A stretch of 5,604 nucleotides of DNA from Lentisphaerota bacterium (GCA_016182435.1 JACPGN010000110.1:1-5604); one strand, 5' to 3'; counted from the first letter of the stretch, positions 1 to 5,354 are shown. Numbers and translations are program-made. Notes: generated by a model from the sequence alone, not told the origin.

Positions 1-185
1 AATGCCTCGATATGCCTGCTGGCCTTGAGGATGGCCGCGGGCGCGCGGGCCGTGCCGCGGCCGAAGCTCACCGTCCGTTCATAGGGCACGGGCAAAACGG
101 CATAAGGCGCGCGCTTGTTTCGGGCGTTGGCGGTATTGCCGTCGAGGAAACACACCCGCGCATGATGGGTGGAAGATGTTTTCAT
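1..185 (-). CDS. speB: Agmatinase (ureohydrolase family), N-terminal part, runs off the window
   Basis: The reverse strand is open from an ATG at 185-183 to the window edge, giving 61 codons and two extra bases. The reading is mine from the reverse complement. Residues 28-45 read YAVLPVPYERTVSFGRGT and are followed by ARAPAAILKASRHIEA. This is the typical N-terminal block of bacterial agmatinases and arginases (G/PVPYD.T.S...G...GP.AI..AS...E). The metal-binding His and Asp motifs would lie further on, outside the window, so activity cannot be judged. The family hydrolyses agmatine to putrescine and urea in the cytosol. It follows speA on the same strand after 59 bp, which supplies its substrate and strengthens the call. 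No Shine-Dalgarno site is visible before the ATG; the leader is taken up by hairpins. An arginase or formiminoglutamase is possible but less likely next to speA. Confidence 0.85.
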   Translation of the reverse strand, partial: MKTSSTHHARVCFLDGNTANARNKRAPYAVLPVPYERTVSFGRGTARAPAAILKASRHIEA

Positions 186-199
186 TATAAACAGTATTC

Positions 200-214
200 G
201 CGCCGTCGCGGCGC
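200..214 (-). other. GC-rich hairpin in the speA-speB gap
   Basis: GCGCCG at 200-205 pairs perfectly with CGGCGC at 209-214 across a 3-base loop. On the minus strand it lies 14 nt upstream of the speB start, just after the AT-rich hairpin at 218-244, and no T-tract follows it. It may protect a processed mRNA end or affect speB translation. The structure is seen in the sequence; the role is inference. Confidence 0.5.
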
Positions 215-217
215 ATT

Positions 218-244
218 ATGATTTTTTCGCAAAGAAAAAATCAT
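218..244 (-). terminator. AT-rich perfect hairpin directly after speA, terminator-like
   Basis: ATGATTTTTT at 218-227 is a perfect 10-bp inverted match to AAAAAATCAT at 235-244, with a 7-base loop. It begins immediately after the speA stop codon (245-247). The arms carry T- and A-tracts on both strands, but the stem lacks a GC core, so it would be a weak or partial intrinsic terminator. It could make speB expression lower than speA, or act as an mRNA stabiliser. Confidence 0.4.
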
Positions 245-2164
245 TCAGCTTTCGAAATAGGTGTAGCCGCGCATGCCGGTCTCGTAGGCCGACATGATGT
301 CGCGGCGTTCCGTGGCGGTGATGCGATTGTCGCGCACGGCCTGTTCGGCCATGACGCGCACCTGGTTGATCATGTCGCGCGGATCATACTCCACGTAAGA
401 GAGCACGTCGGCCACGGTGTCGCCCGCGATCTCGTGGGCGTATTCCACGGTGCCATCCTTGCCCACGCGCACGTGCAATACGTTGGTGTCGCCAAGCAGA
501 TTATGCAAGTCGCCCAGGGTTTCCTGGTAGGCGCCTACCAGGAACACGCCGAGGTAATAATCCTCGCCGCGCAGCTCGTGCAGCGGCAGCGTGCTCTTGA
601 CGTCGTGCAGGTCAATGAAGCGGTCAATTTTGCCGTCGGAGTCGCAGGTAATATCGGCCAGGGTGGCCTGGCGCGCGGGCATTTCCTGCAGGCGGTGAAT
701 GGGCATGACCGGAAAGAGCTGGTCAATCGCCCAGGAATCAGGCAGCGACTGGAAGACGCTGAAATTGCAGTAGTACAGATCGGCCAGGGCCACTTCCAGG
801 CCCTGCAGTTCTTCGGGCACATATTTGCGTTCCTTGCCCTCGGAAGCGATCTGGCAGATGATGTTCCAGAACATCTTTTCGCCGGCTGAGCGCTGCCGCA
901 GGGTCAACTGGCCGTGGGTGAAGAGCGAGCGGATTTCGTCACGGTAATACACGGCATCGTGGTAACACTCCTGCAGGTTTTTGGTGGAGAGGGCCTGGCG
1001 GACTTCCTTCAAGTTGTTCAGCATTTCGTGGCTCTGCTCCGGCACATCGTCCGGCGCGGCCGCCGCCGGCGGCTCGAACTCCCTGGCGTCCAACACGTTA
1101 AAAACCAGCACGGAATGGTGCGCCACCGTGGCCCGGCCCGATTCGCTGATGATCGTGGGGTGGGGGATGCCCGCTTCCTTAACGGCGCCCAGGATGGCTT
1201 CGACCACGTCGGCGGCATATTCCTGTTCGGAGTAATTGCGGCTGCTGGCGAAATTAGTGTGCGAGCCGTCGTAGTCCACCGCCAGGCCGCCGCCAATGTT
1301 GAGCAGGCCCATGGCGGCGCCTTCGCGCGCCATCTCCACGTAAAACCGGCAGGCCTCGTGCAGGGCCGAGCGGATATTGCGGATGTTGGAAACCTGCGAG
1401 CCCAGGTGATAGTGCAGCATTTGCAGACAGCCCAGCATGTCTTCCTTGCGCAGGCGGTCAATGATCTCGATGGCTTGCGCGGCGTTGACGCCGAACAAAC
1501 TGCGGTCGCCGCCGGACCCGTCCCAATGGCCGCCGGCGCGGCTGGAAAGCTTGACCCGCACGCCCAGGCGCGGCTTGATGCCCATCTGGGCGGCCCGGTT
1601 CAGGATCAACTCCAGCTCGTCGGGCTTCTCCAGGACCAGGATGGTTTGGATGCCCATCTTGAGGGCGTAGAGAGCCAGGTCAATGAACTCCTCGTCCTTG
1701 TAGCCGTTGCAGACCACCAGCGCTTCGCGATCTTCGGTGTAGGCGATGGCCGCCATCAGCTCCGCCTTGCTGCCGGCTTCCAGCCCGTGGTGGTAAGGCC
1801 GGCCGAATTCCATGATCTCGGCCACGACCTGCTTCTGCTGGTTGACCTTGATCGGATAAACCCCGCGGTAAGCGCCCTGGTAACCGTAATCCCGGATGGC
1901 TGAATTGAAGTGCTCGTATAATTGCTTGATGCGCGCCGAGAGGATGTCGGCAAAACGCAGCAGCACCGGCATGTTCAGCCCGCGCGCCTTGAGCCCGGCA
2001 ATAAGGTCCATCACGTTAATGCTGGTGGCGCTCTCCCGGCCCAAGGGCTTGACCACCACGTCGCCGCTCTCGGCAATGTCAAAATAGCCGATCCCCCAGT
2101 TGCGAATGCCATATAACTCGGCGGCATGCTCACAGGTCCAACGCTCCAGCACTTCAGGTTTCAT
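245..2164 (-). CDS. speA: Biosynthetic arginine decarboxylase
   Basis: This 639-residue protein has the usual length of SpeA-type, PLP-dependent fold III decarboxylases (about 630-660). It converts arginine to agmatine and CO2 in the cytosol, the first step of the agmatine route to putrescine. Visible motifs: YPIKVNQQ with the PLP Schiff-base lysine K106; HYHLGSQ at 251-257; the glycine-rich PLP phosphate loop NIGGGLAVDYDGS at 289-301; ESGRA at 341-345; the second active-site motif CDSDG at 507-511 with the catalytic-type Cys C507 and Asp D508; and GAYQETLGDLHNLLGD at 544-559. The barrel lies roughly at 70-350 and the C-terminal beta domain roughly at 350-639. A Pro/Ala-rich stretch at 365-373 is probably a loop. 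No key residue is missing. The start at 2164 is fixed by a Shine-Dalgarno site 5 nt upstream. speB follows on the same strand. The insertion at 2188-2288 sits in its presumed leader. Confidence 0.97.
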   Translation of the reverse strand: MKPEVLERWTCEHAAELYGIRNWGIGYFDIAESGDVVVKPLGRESATSINVMDLIAGLKARGLNMPVLLRFADILSARIKQLYEHFNSAIRDYGYQGAYRGVYPIKVNQQKQVVAEIMEFGRPYHHGLEAGSKAELMAAIAYTEDREALVVCNGYKDEEFIDLALYALKMGIQTILVLEKPDELELILNRAAQMGIKPRLGVRVKLSSRAGGHWDGSGGDRSLFGVNAAQAIEIIDRLRKEDMLGCLQMLHYHLGSQVSNIRNIRSALHEACRFYVEMAREGAAMGLLNIGGGLAVDYDGSHTNFASSRNYSEQEYAADVVEAILGAVKEAGIPHPTIISESGRATVAHHSVLVFNVLDAREFEPPAAAAPDDVPEQSHEMLNNLKEVRQALSTKNLQECYHDAVYYRDEIRSLFTHGQLTLRQRSAGEKMFWNIICQIASEGKERKYVPEELQGLEVALADLYYCNFSVFQSLPDSWAIDQLFPVMPIHRLQEMPARQATLADITCDSDGKIDRFIDLHDVKSTLPLHELRGEDYYLGVFLVGAYQETLGDLHNLLGDTNVLHVRVGKDGTVEYAHEIAGDTVADVLSYVEYDPRDMINQVRVMAEQAVRDNRITATERRDIMSAYETGMRGYTYFES

Positions 2165-2169
2165 GCCAT

Positions 2170-2176
2170 CTCCTCA
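2170..2176 (-). promoter_or_regulatory. Shine-Dalgarno site of speA
   Basis: On the minus strand TGAGGAG ends 5 nt before the speA ATG (2164-2162). It is a strong match to the anti-Shine-Dalgarno sequence and settles the start. The left target duplication of the inserted element starts only 3 bases further upstream, at 2180. Confidence 0.85.
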
Positions 2177-2187
2177 AAAGAAAGTTA

Positions 2188-2288
2188 GGCATGGTTCACG
2201 GTTCAGCGGTTCACAGTTATGGAGGTTGCTGATTTCCGCTTAAATCTGCTTAACTGTGAACTCTAAACCGTGAACTTTGAACCATGCC
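2188..2288. mobile_element. 101-bp MITE-like palindromic element with 8-bp target duplication
   Basis: The element starts GGCATGGTTCA (2188-2198) and ends with its exact reverse complement TGAACCATGCC (2278-2288). Inside, the arms continue as an imperfect palindrome made of GGTTCACGGTT-like words: CACAGTTA at 2212-2219 faces TAACTGTG at 2251-2258, leaving a loop of about 30 bases. GAAAGTTA occurs immediately outside both ends, at 2180-2187 and 2289-2296, as expected for an 8-bp target-site duplication. It has no coding capacity, so it would be non-autonomous and mobilised in trans. No transposase is in the window. The repeat and direct duplications are seen in the sequence; transposition is inferred from the exact match of the boundaries. 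Confidence 0.75.
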
Positions 2289-2302
2289 GAAAGTTAGCGT
2301 TC

Positions 2303-2371
2303 TTTATACACCGGCAAGATCAAGCGGCAAGTTTTTTTTCATGGATTTTTGTAATGGGTCAATATTTTTTT
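2303..2371 (-). promoter_or_regulatory. Candidate sigma-70-type promoter of speA with upstream A-tracts
   Basis: On the minus strand TTGCCG (2330-2325) and TATAAA (2308-2303) are separated by 16 bp. They match the -35 and -10 consensus at 4/6 and 5/6 positions. Directly upstream of the -35 lie three A-tracts on the minus strand (A8 at 2339-2332, A5 at 2350-2346, A7 at 2371-2365), spaced at about one and then two helical turns. They resemble an UP element or curved DNA. Transcription would start near 2296, at the edge of the inserted element's target duplication. Without the insertion the leader would be only about 23 nt. It is predicted by eye only. Confidence 0.5.
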
Positions 2372-2380
2372 CGGTGTAGC

Positions 2381-2480
2381 GGCGGACACGGAGGTCCGCC
2401 CTCCATGCAAGACATCGCATCCCGGGGAGGGCGCGGCTACAACGGCACCTTCCCCTGTAGCCGTCGGACGCGAGGCCGAC
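2381..2480. repeat. Cluster of four GC-rich hairpins between the TIM-barrel gene and the speA promoter
   Basis: Four inverted repeats follow one another: GGCGGAC 2381-2387 with GTCCGCC 2394-2400; GCCCTCCATGC 2398-2408 with GCAT 2417-2420 plus GGAGGGC 2426-2432; CGGCTACA 2434-2441 with TGTAGCCG 2456-2463; and GTCGG 2463-2467 with CCGAC 2476-2480. The first two overlap and would compete. No suitable T-tract follows on the minus strand, so it is not a textbook terminator for the upstream gene. It looks like a non-coding interspersed repeat. With the insertion and the promoter it accounts for most of the 381-bp gap 2165-2545. I see no gene there. Confidence 0.55.
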
Positions 2481-2545
2481 GCTCAGGCGGGCGTTCGCGC
2501 CGTCCGTGCTGATCCAATCAGTATGAAGAATCCGGATGTCTGTCA

Positions 2546-3307
2546 TCAGGCTTTCAGTTGCTTCTGGATCTCGCCGCAGAGCGCTTGGTCTTTCATTGCC
2601 GCCGTGCCGATCGCCACGGCCGTGGCGCCCTGCGCCAGAACGTCCCGGGCGGCGAGCCAATCCTTAATCCCGCCGCCGGCAATCAGGCAGGCGCAATGTC
2701 CGGCCAATTGCTTAATCGCCTTCAACCCGGCCGAGCCGGCCGTGGTTTCTTCCACATTGACGCTGATTATTGGTATGCCCAATTCGCTCAGCGTGTCCAC
2801 GGCTTCAACGGTCTCGGCCAAGTCGCCAAGCCCGATCTTGAAAATGACCGGAATAGTAAGGGCGTTCTGGAGCGCCTGGGCCCAGCGCCGCAGCGCCGGC
2901 GCATTCGCTCGCGCGCAGAGCGCTTCGCCCAGACCGCGCCGGGTGAACATTGGCATTACCGAATGCGCGCAGAGCGAAGCGTAGTCCGCCCCGGCTTCTT
3001 GAGCGGCCGCGAGAAAATCCAACGTGTGGTTGAGTTCAATGCTGATCACGCTCACGCCGACCTTGGCGCCGCTGGAGCGCGCCGCTTTGATATGTTCGCC
3101 GAGATAGGAGTTATAAGCAGATGGTCCAGGCTTGAAAACGAATTTGGCCGGATAGGGAACTCTCTCGCCGGGATCAACCACATACGTTCCCAGCATCACC
3201 AGCGCCGCGCCGGCGCCGTGTGCGGCGCAATAGTAGCCATCCCCATAGCCGCCCAGCTCGGCCAGCACAACACCCCGCTCTAATTCGCTGTAACTATTTG
3301 AATTCAT
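2546..3307 (-). CDS. FMN-type TIM-barrel protein, archaeal-like dihydrouridine-synthase-related group
   Basis: This 253-residue protein fits a flavin-binding TIM barrel related to tRNA-dihydrouridine synthase and dihydroorotate dehydrogenase, closest in pattern to the putative archaeal NifR3-like proteins. The N-terminal LAELGGYGDGYYC (15-27) corresponds to the first barrel strand (AxMAGxTDGxFC-like). IPVIFKIGLGD (152-162) carries a lysine, K157, at the FMN-contact position. LIAGGGIKD (208-216) and AVAIGTAAM (230-238) form the C-terminal phosphate-binding strands. CAHSVMP (113-119) falls where the archaeal-like family, as I recall it, has NAHCRQP; that would put Ser116 at the catalytic Cys position, so tRNA reduction may be lost. 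The substrate is unknown. No Shine-Dalgarno site precedes the ATG, which lies inside the inserted element at 3304-3544; the original start was probably ATG at 3556-3554. A GTG at codon 14 is an alternative start. Confidence 0.7.
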   Translation of the reverse strand: MNSNSYSELERGVVLAELGGYGDGYYCAAHGAGAALVMLGTYVVDPGERVPYPAKFVFKPGPSAYNSYLGEHIKAARSSGAKVGVSVISIELNHTLDFLAAAQEAGADYASLCAHSVMPMFTRRGLGEALCARANAPALRRWAQALQNALTIPVIFKIGLGDLAETVEAVDTLSELGIPIISVNVEETTAGSAGLKAIKQLAGHCACLIAGGGIKDWLAARDVLAQGATAVAIGTAAMKDQALCGEIQKQLKA

Positions 3308-3379
3308 GCTTGTCCAAAACCAATAAATTCAGAACGTATAGTAAACGCTGATTCCGCCTCCGGAGCTCATGCCAGCAGA

Positions 3380-3394
3380 CCCGCCTATGGCGGG
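3380..3394. repeat. CCCGCC/GGCGGG hairpin inside the insertion
   Basis: CCCGCC (3380-3385) and GGCGGG (3389-3394) form a perfect 6-bp stem with a TAT loop. There is no following T-tract on either strand. It is part of the non-coding interior of the element. Confidence 0.5.
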
Positions 3395-3413
3395 AACTTG
3401 TCGATTTACGGGA

Positions 3414-3449
3414 CCTCATCCTCTCCCTCGGGAGAGGACAGAGGTGAGG
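3414..3449. repeat. First CTCTCCC/GGGAGAG palindrome of the insertion
   Basis: TCCTCTCCC at 3419-3427 faces GGGAGAGGA at 3430-3438, and the outer CCTCA (3414-3418) faces TGAGG (3445-3449) after a 6-base bulge. It is a diverged copy of the palindrome at 3491-3522, and this word is a common type of intergenic repeat in many GC-rich bacteria. Confidence 0.6.
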
Positions 3450-3490
3450 GGGGGCATTTGCCAGCATTCCCTGGCCGACGCTCGGGCAGA

Positions 3491-3522
3491 CCCTCACCCC
3501 AACCCTCTCCCTTGGGAGAGGG
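3491..3522. repeat. Second CCCTCTCCC/GGGAGAGGG palindrome of the insertion
   Basis: CCCTCTCCC at 3503-3511 is a perfect inverted match to GGGAGAGGG at 3514-3522, preceded by CCCTCACCCCAA (3491-3502). On the plus strand a T-rich run (TATTATTTT) follows, so it could stop plus-strand transcription. No plus-strand gene is present to need it. Confidence 0.6.
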
Positions 3523-3557
3523 AGTATTATTTTGGACACCAATGATTTGAATCCATC

Positions 3558-4361
3558 TTAAAGCCCAACCGGCAATGGGTATGGCTGCGCGCGGCGCTGG
3601 CGGAATTGCACGGCGTGCGTGTAACCGGCTGAGCGTGCCAGCGCCTCCGCGGCGTCAAACCGCCAGCCGACTTCCTCCGGGCAATGGGCGTCGGAGCCGA
3701 AACAGATGGGAATGTTACGTTCCTTAGCCAGCTTGAGAAGCAGCTCGGAGGGATAGATTTCCTGGACCGGGCGGCGCAGGCCCGATGAATTGATTTCAAT
3801 GGCCATGCCGGCGGCGGCCACGCGGTCCAGCGCCGGCTTGGCCATTGCGAGCAGGTCGCCCTCGGAAGGCCGGTAGCCGAATTTTTTGGGCAGGTCGAGG
3901 TGCCCGATCACGTCAGCCAGGCGGCTGTCCGCCAACTGGCCGATGAGTTGGAAATAACGCCGCCAGGTGTTGGTGACATCCACGGAATCCCACACGTGCC
4001 GTTGCTCCGGATTATCGAAACCCCAACTGTCGAGGTAGTGCACCGAGCCCAGCACCAGGTCGAAGGCCTGACGCGGCAGCCACTCTCTAAGAAAGCGCTC
4101 GCAGCCTTCGTAATAATCCGCTTCCAGGCCGAACAGGACCGCGGGCTTGTTCTCGGATGTTATCTCCGCGATCATCGTCTGATATTTGGGAAACTCTTCG
4201 AGCCGCATGCGGTGGCGCGGATCGTAGCCGTCCGGGTTGGGCGCGTGATCGGTGAAACCAAGCTCGCGCATGCCCAACTCGGCCGCCCGCGCGTGAAACG
4301 CGGCCGCGCAGCCTTCAGCGTGCTGGCAGAGCGCCGTGTGGATGTGATAATCGGCAAGCAT
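3558..4361 (-). CDS. hisK: Histidinol-phosphatase, PHP-domain family (HisJ/HisK type)
   Basis: From the ATG at 4361 the protein has 267 residues, the normal size for PHP-type histidinol-phosphatases, which remove phosphate from L-histidinol phosphate in histidine synthesis. The full PHP metal-site set is visible: DYHIHT with H6 and H8, H14 in LCQHAEG, TDHAPNP with D38 and H39, GLEADYYEG with E80, LGSVHYL with H108, IGHLDLPKKF with H154, EINSSGL with E189, and FGSDAH with D224 and H226. An in-frame ATG at 4382 would add seven residues read from the repeat; the family starts at M-L-A-D-Y-H, so I choose 4361. No Shine-Dalgarno site is visible because the repeat element ends 8 bases upstream. Before the insertion at 3304-3544 it was probably the first gene of a pair with the TIM-barrel gene. 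No other his gene is present, so another PHP phosphoesterase role remains possible. Confidence 0.88.
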   Translation of the reverse strand: MLADYHIHTALCQHAEGCAAAFHARAAELGMRELGFTDHAPNPDGYDPRHRMRLEEFPKYQTMIAEITSENKPAVLFGLEADYYEGCERFLREWLPRQAFDLVLGSVHYLDSWGFDNPEQRHVWDSVDVTNTWRRYFQLIGQLADSRLADVIGHLDLPKKFGYRPSEGDLLAMAKPALDRVAAAGMAIEINSSGLRRPVQEIYPSELLLKLAKERNIPICFGSDAHCPEEVGWRFDAAEALARSAGYTHAVQFRQRRAQPYPLPVGL

Positions 4362-4374
4362 GAGACGCCAAATG

Positions 4375-4479
4375 ATGGTCAATGGTGAATGGTCAATGGA
4401 TAATGGTCAATGGATGATGGTCAATGGTTAATGGTCAATGGATAATGGTCGCTGATCAATGGATGATGGTCGCTGGATC
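4375..4479. repeat. 14-bp tandem repeat array (ATGGTCAATGGNTR)
   Basis: Five consecutive 14-bp units start at 4375, 4389, 4403, 4417 and 4431. All share ATGGTCAATGG and vary only in the last three bases. Degenerate units follow at 4445-4465 and 4466-4479, with CGCTG replacing CAATG. The array forms the left arm of the inverted-repeat element, while the right arm has only about three such words, so the array has probably expanded. It lies directly upstream of the phosphatase gene and would be in its leader. Confidence 0.85.
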
Positions 4480-4527
4480 GATAACCATGTTTGGCCCTCC
4501 ACTCATGGCCATGCTAAGAGCGTGGCA

Positions 4528-4569
4528 AGCGCGCTTGTCCCGATGCGCTTCGTGATCGGGATGGCGAGC
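4528..4569. other. Stem-loop in the centre of the 4370-4666 element
   Basis: TCCCGAT at 4538-4544 pairs perfectly with ATCGGGA at 4555-4561 around a 10-base loop. The stem extends, with a small bulge, through AGCGCGC-like bases at 4528-4534 and GCGAGCT at 4563-4569. It is the strongest secondary structure in the central part of the element. No T-tract follows. Confidence 0.5.
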
Positions 4570-4665
4570 TATAGGCGGGCGACGGATAAGCTTTGGATCA
4601 ATCAGGACGTATCAACTATTTGCCATTAACCATTAACCATTGACCATTTCCCATCAACCATTATT

Positions 4666-5349
4666 TCAGTCCATATGCCACGAGCCATTCAGCCCGTAGA
4701 GCTTTTCGTGAACATGGCGTTGGCCGCCTCTGCGCGCCAGGAGCCGGGCCATGCTGTGTTGCCCCGCGGCTTCGGCCCAGGTCAAGGGCGTGTTGCCGGT
4801 GTTGTCGCGGGCATTGATGTCGGCGCCGGAACTGAGCAGCGCTTTAATGCCTTCCGTATGCCCCCAGAAAGCGGCCCAATGCAGGGGCGTCAGTCCCTGG
4901 GTATTCGTTTTGGATTCGAGTTCGGCGCCGTTATTAACCAACATGGCAATGGTGTCCGCATGGCCATATTGCGCCGCCAGGTGCAGCGGCGTCAGTCCGA
5001 AGACGTCCTGGGCCTTGAGATTGGCCCCGTGCTCCAGGAGCAAATTAACTATCGCGCTGTGGCCGGCGAGCGCGGCCAGATGCAAAGGCGTGAGGCCGAC
5101 CTTATTTATGGCATTGATGTTAGCGCCTTTTGCCAGTAAAGCCGCAGCTTCTTCCAGCCGATTAAACTGTGCCGCCAGGTGCACGGCGGTGGAGCCATCG
5201 CTGTCAATGGCCGCGTTAACGACGCTTGCCTCGGTTTTCGCTGGTGGCGCGCCTAATTTAATTCCACCGGCGCCGGCATTTTCCTCGCCGGAGACCGGAA
5301 TAGACAGGCACAAGATTCCCAGCAGCGCGATCCATCGTGTGGCTTTCAT
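4666..5349 (-). CDS. Secreted ankyrin-repeat protein
   Basis: This protein has 227 residues. Residues 1-20 are a Sec-type signal peptide: K2 and R5, a hydrophobic core WIALLGILCLSIPV, then a small-residue SG site. Cys14 is inside the core and preceded by Leu, so it is not a lipobox. A short linker (21-50) precedes about five ankyrin repeats at roughly 51-83, 84-116, 117-149, 151-183 and 184-208. TPLHLAA or TPLHWAA appears at the start of repeats 2-4, and G-A-[NED]-[ILS] turns close several units; repeat 4 follows a one-residue insertion. A basic tail with several His follows. It should be periplasmic or exported and act in protein binding; no partner or catalytic part is visible. A strong Shine-Dalgarno site sets the start. 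The repeat element at 4370-4666 touches its stop codon. The specific function is unknown. Confidence 0.9.
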   Translation of the reverse strand: MKATRWIALLGILCLSIPVSGEENAGAGGIKLGAPPAKTEASVVNAAIDSDGSTAVHLAAQFNRLEEAAALLAKGANINAINKVGLTPLHLAALAGHSAIVNLLLEHGANLKAQDVFGLTPLHLAAQYGHADTIAMLVNNGAELESKTNTQGLTPLHWAAFWGHTEGIKALLSSGADINARDNTGNTPLTWAEAAGQHSMARLLARRGGQRHVHEKLYGLNGSWHMD

Positions 5350-5354
5350 AGTGT

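Larger units (their letters stand above)
3304..3544. mobile_element. 241-bp palindromic insertion that splits two genes and supplies a start codon
   Basis: The ends are imperfect terminal inverted repeats. CATGCTTGTCCAAAA at 3305-3319 matches the reverse complement of 3530-3544 (CATTGGTGTCCAAAA) at 12 of 15 positions, including the 9-bp core TGTCCAAAA. ATTTGAAT occurs just outside both ends, at 3296-3303 and 3545-3552, as an 8-bp target-site duplication. Removing the element plus one duplication joins the stop of the upstream phosphatase, one G, and an in-frame ATGGATTCAAATAGTTAC, which is the present TIM-barrel N-terminus with Asn2 replaced by Asp. The interior holds separate hairpins and no gene. 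Duplication and inverted ends are seen; the insertion history is inferred and rests on their joint fit. Confidence 0.65.
4370..4666. repeat. 297-bp inverted-repeat element of ATGGTCAATGG words
   Basis: The left end AAATGATGGTCAATGG (4370-4385) matches the reverse complement of the right end (4651-4666, AAATAATGGTTGATGG) at 13 of 16 positions. The match continues inward, with AATGGTCAATGG in both arms. The right end runs into the ankyrin stop codon and the left end stops 8 bases before the phosphatase ATG, so it fills the whole 304-bp gap. I found no clear direct duplication outside the ends. The middle (4480-4620) is unique sequence with one strong hairpin and no open frame I would call a gene. 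It resembles the elements at 2188-2288 and 3304-3544 in design, but its mobility is unsupported. Confidence 0.65.

Noticed and set aside
218..889. Plus-strand open frame of 223 codons
   Set aside because: It is antisense to the 3' part of speA; its His- and Val-rich composition is typical of a shadow frame, and no Shine-Dalgarno site is seen.
914..1903. Plus-strand open frame of 329 codons
   Set aside because: It lies wholly antisense to speA, has no recognisable domain, and is explained by third-position GC of the real gene.
2381..2400. Hairpin GGCGGAC/GTCCGCC as terminator of the TIM-barrel gene
   Set aside because: On the minus strand the stem is followed by an A-tract rather than a T-tract, and it is about 145 bp from the stop codon.
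2558..3283. Plus-strand open frame of 241 codons
   Set aside because: It is antisense to the TIM-barrel gene and shows no domain.
3527..3799. Minus-strand frame ending MDSNHWCPK as a separate small gene
   Set aside because: It overlaps hisK out of frame. Its last codons from 3556 are better read as the remains of the original TIM-barrel start, cut off by the insertion.
4362..4382. Upstream ATG at 4382 as the start of the histidinol-phosphatase
   Set aside because: The seven extra residues come from the repeat element, and the PHP family begins directly before the HxH motif at the ATG at 4361.
4375..4479. CRISPR array
   Set aside because: The units are 14 bp with no spacers between them and no cas gene nearby; it is a simple tandem repeat.
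4360..4680. Target-site duplication around the ATGGTCAATGG element
   Set aside because: No matching 8-bp words occur outside the two ends; the best pairing I found agreed at only 5 of 8 bases.
5308..5349. Lipoprotein signal on the ankyrin protein (Cys14)
   Set aside because: The residues before the Cys (GIL) do not fit a lipobox, and the Cys lies within the hydrophobic core.
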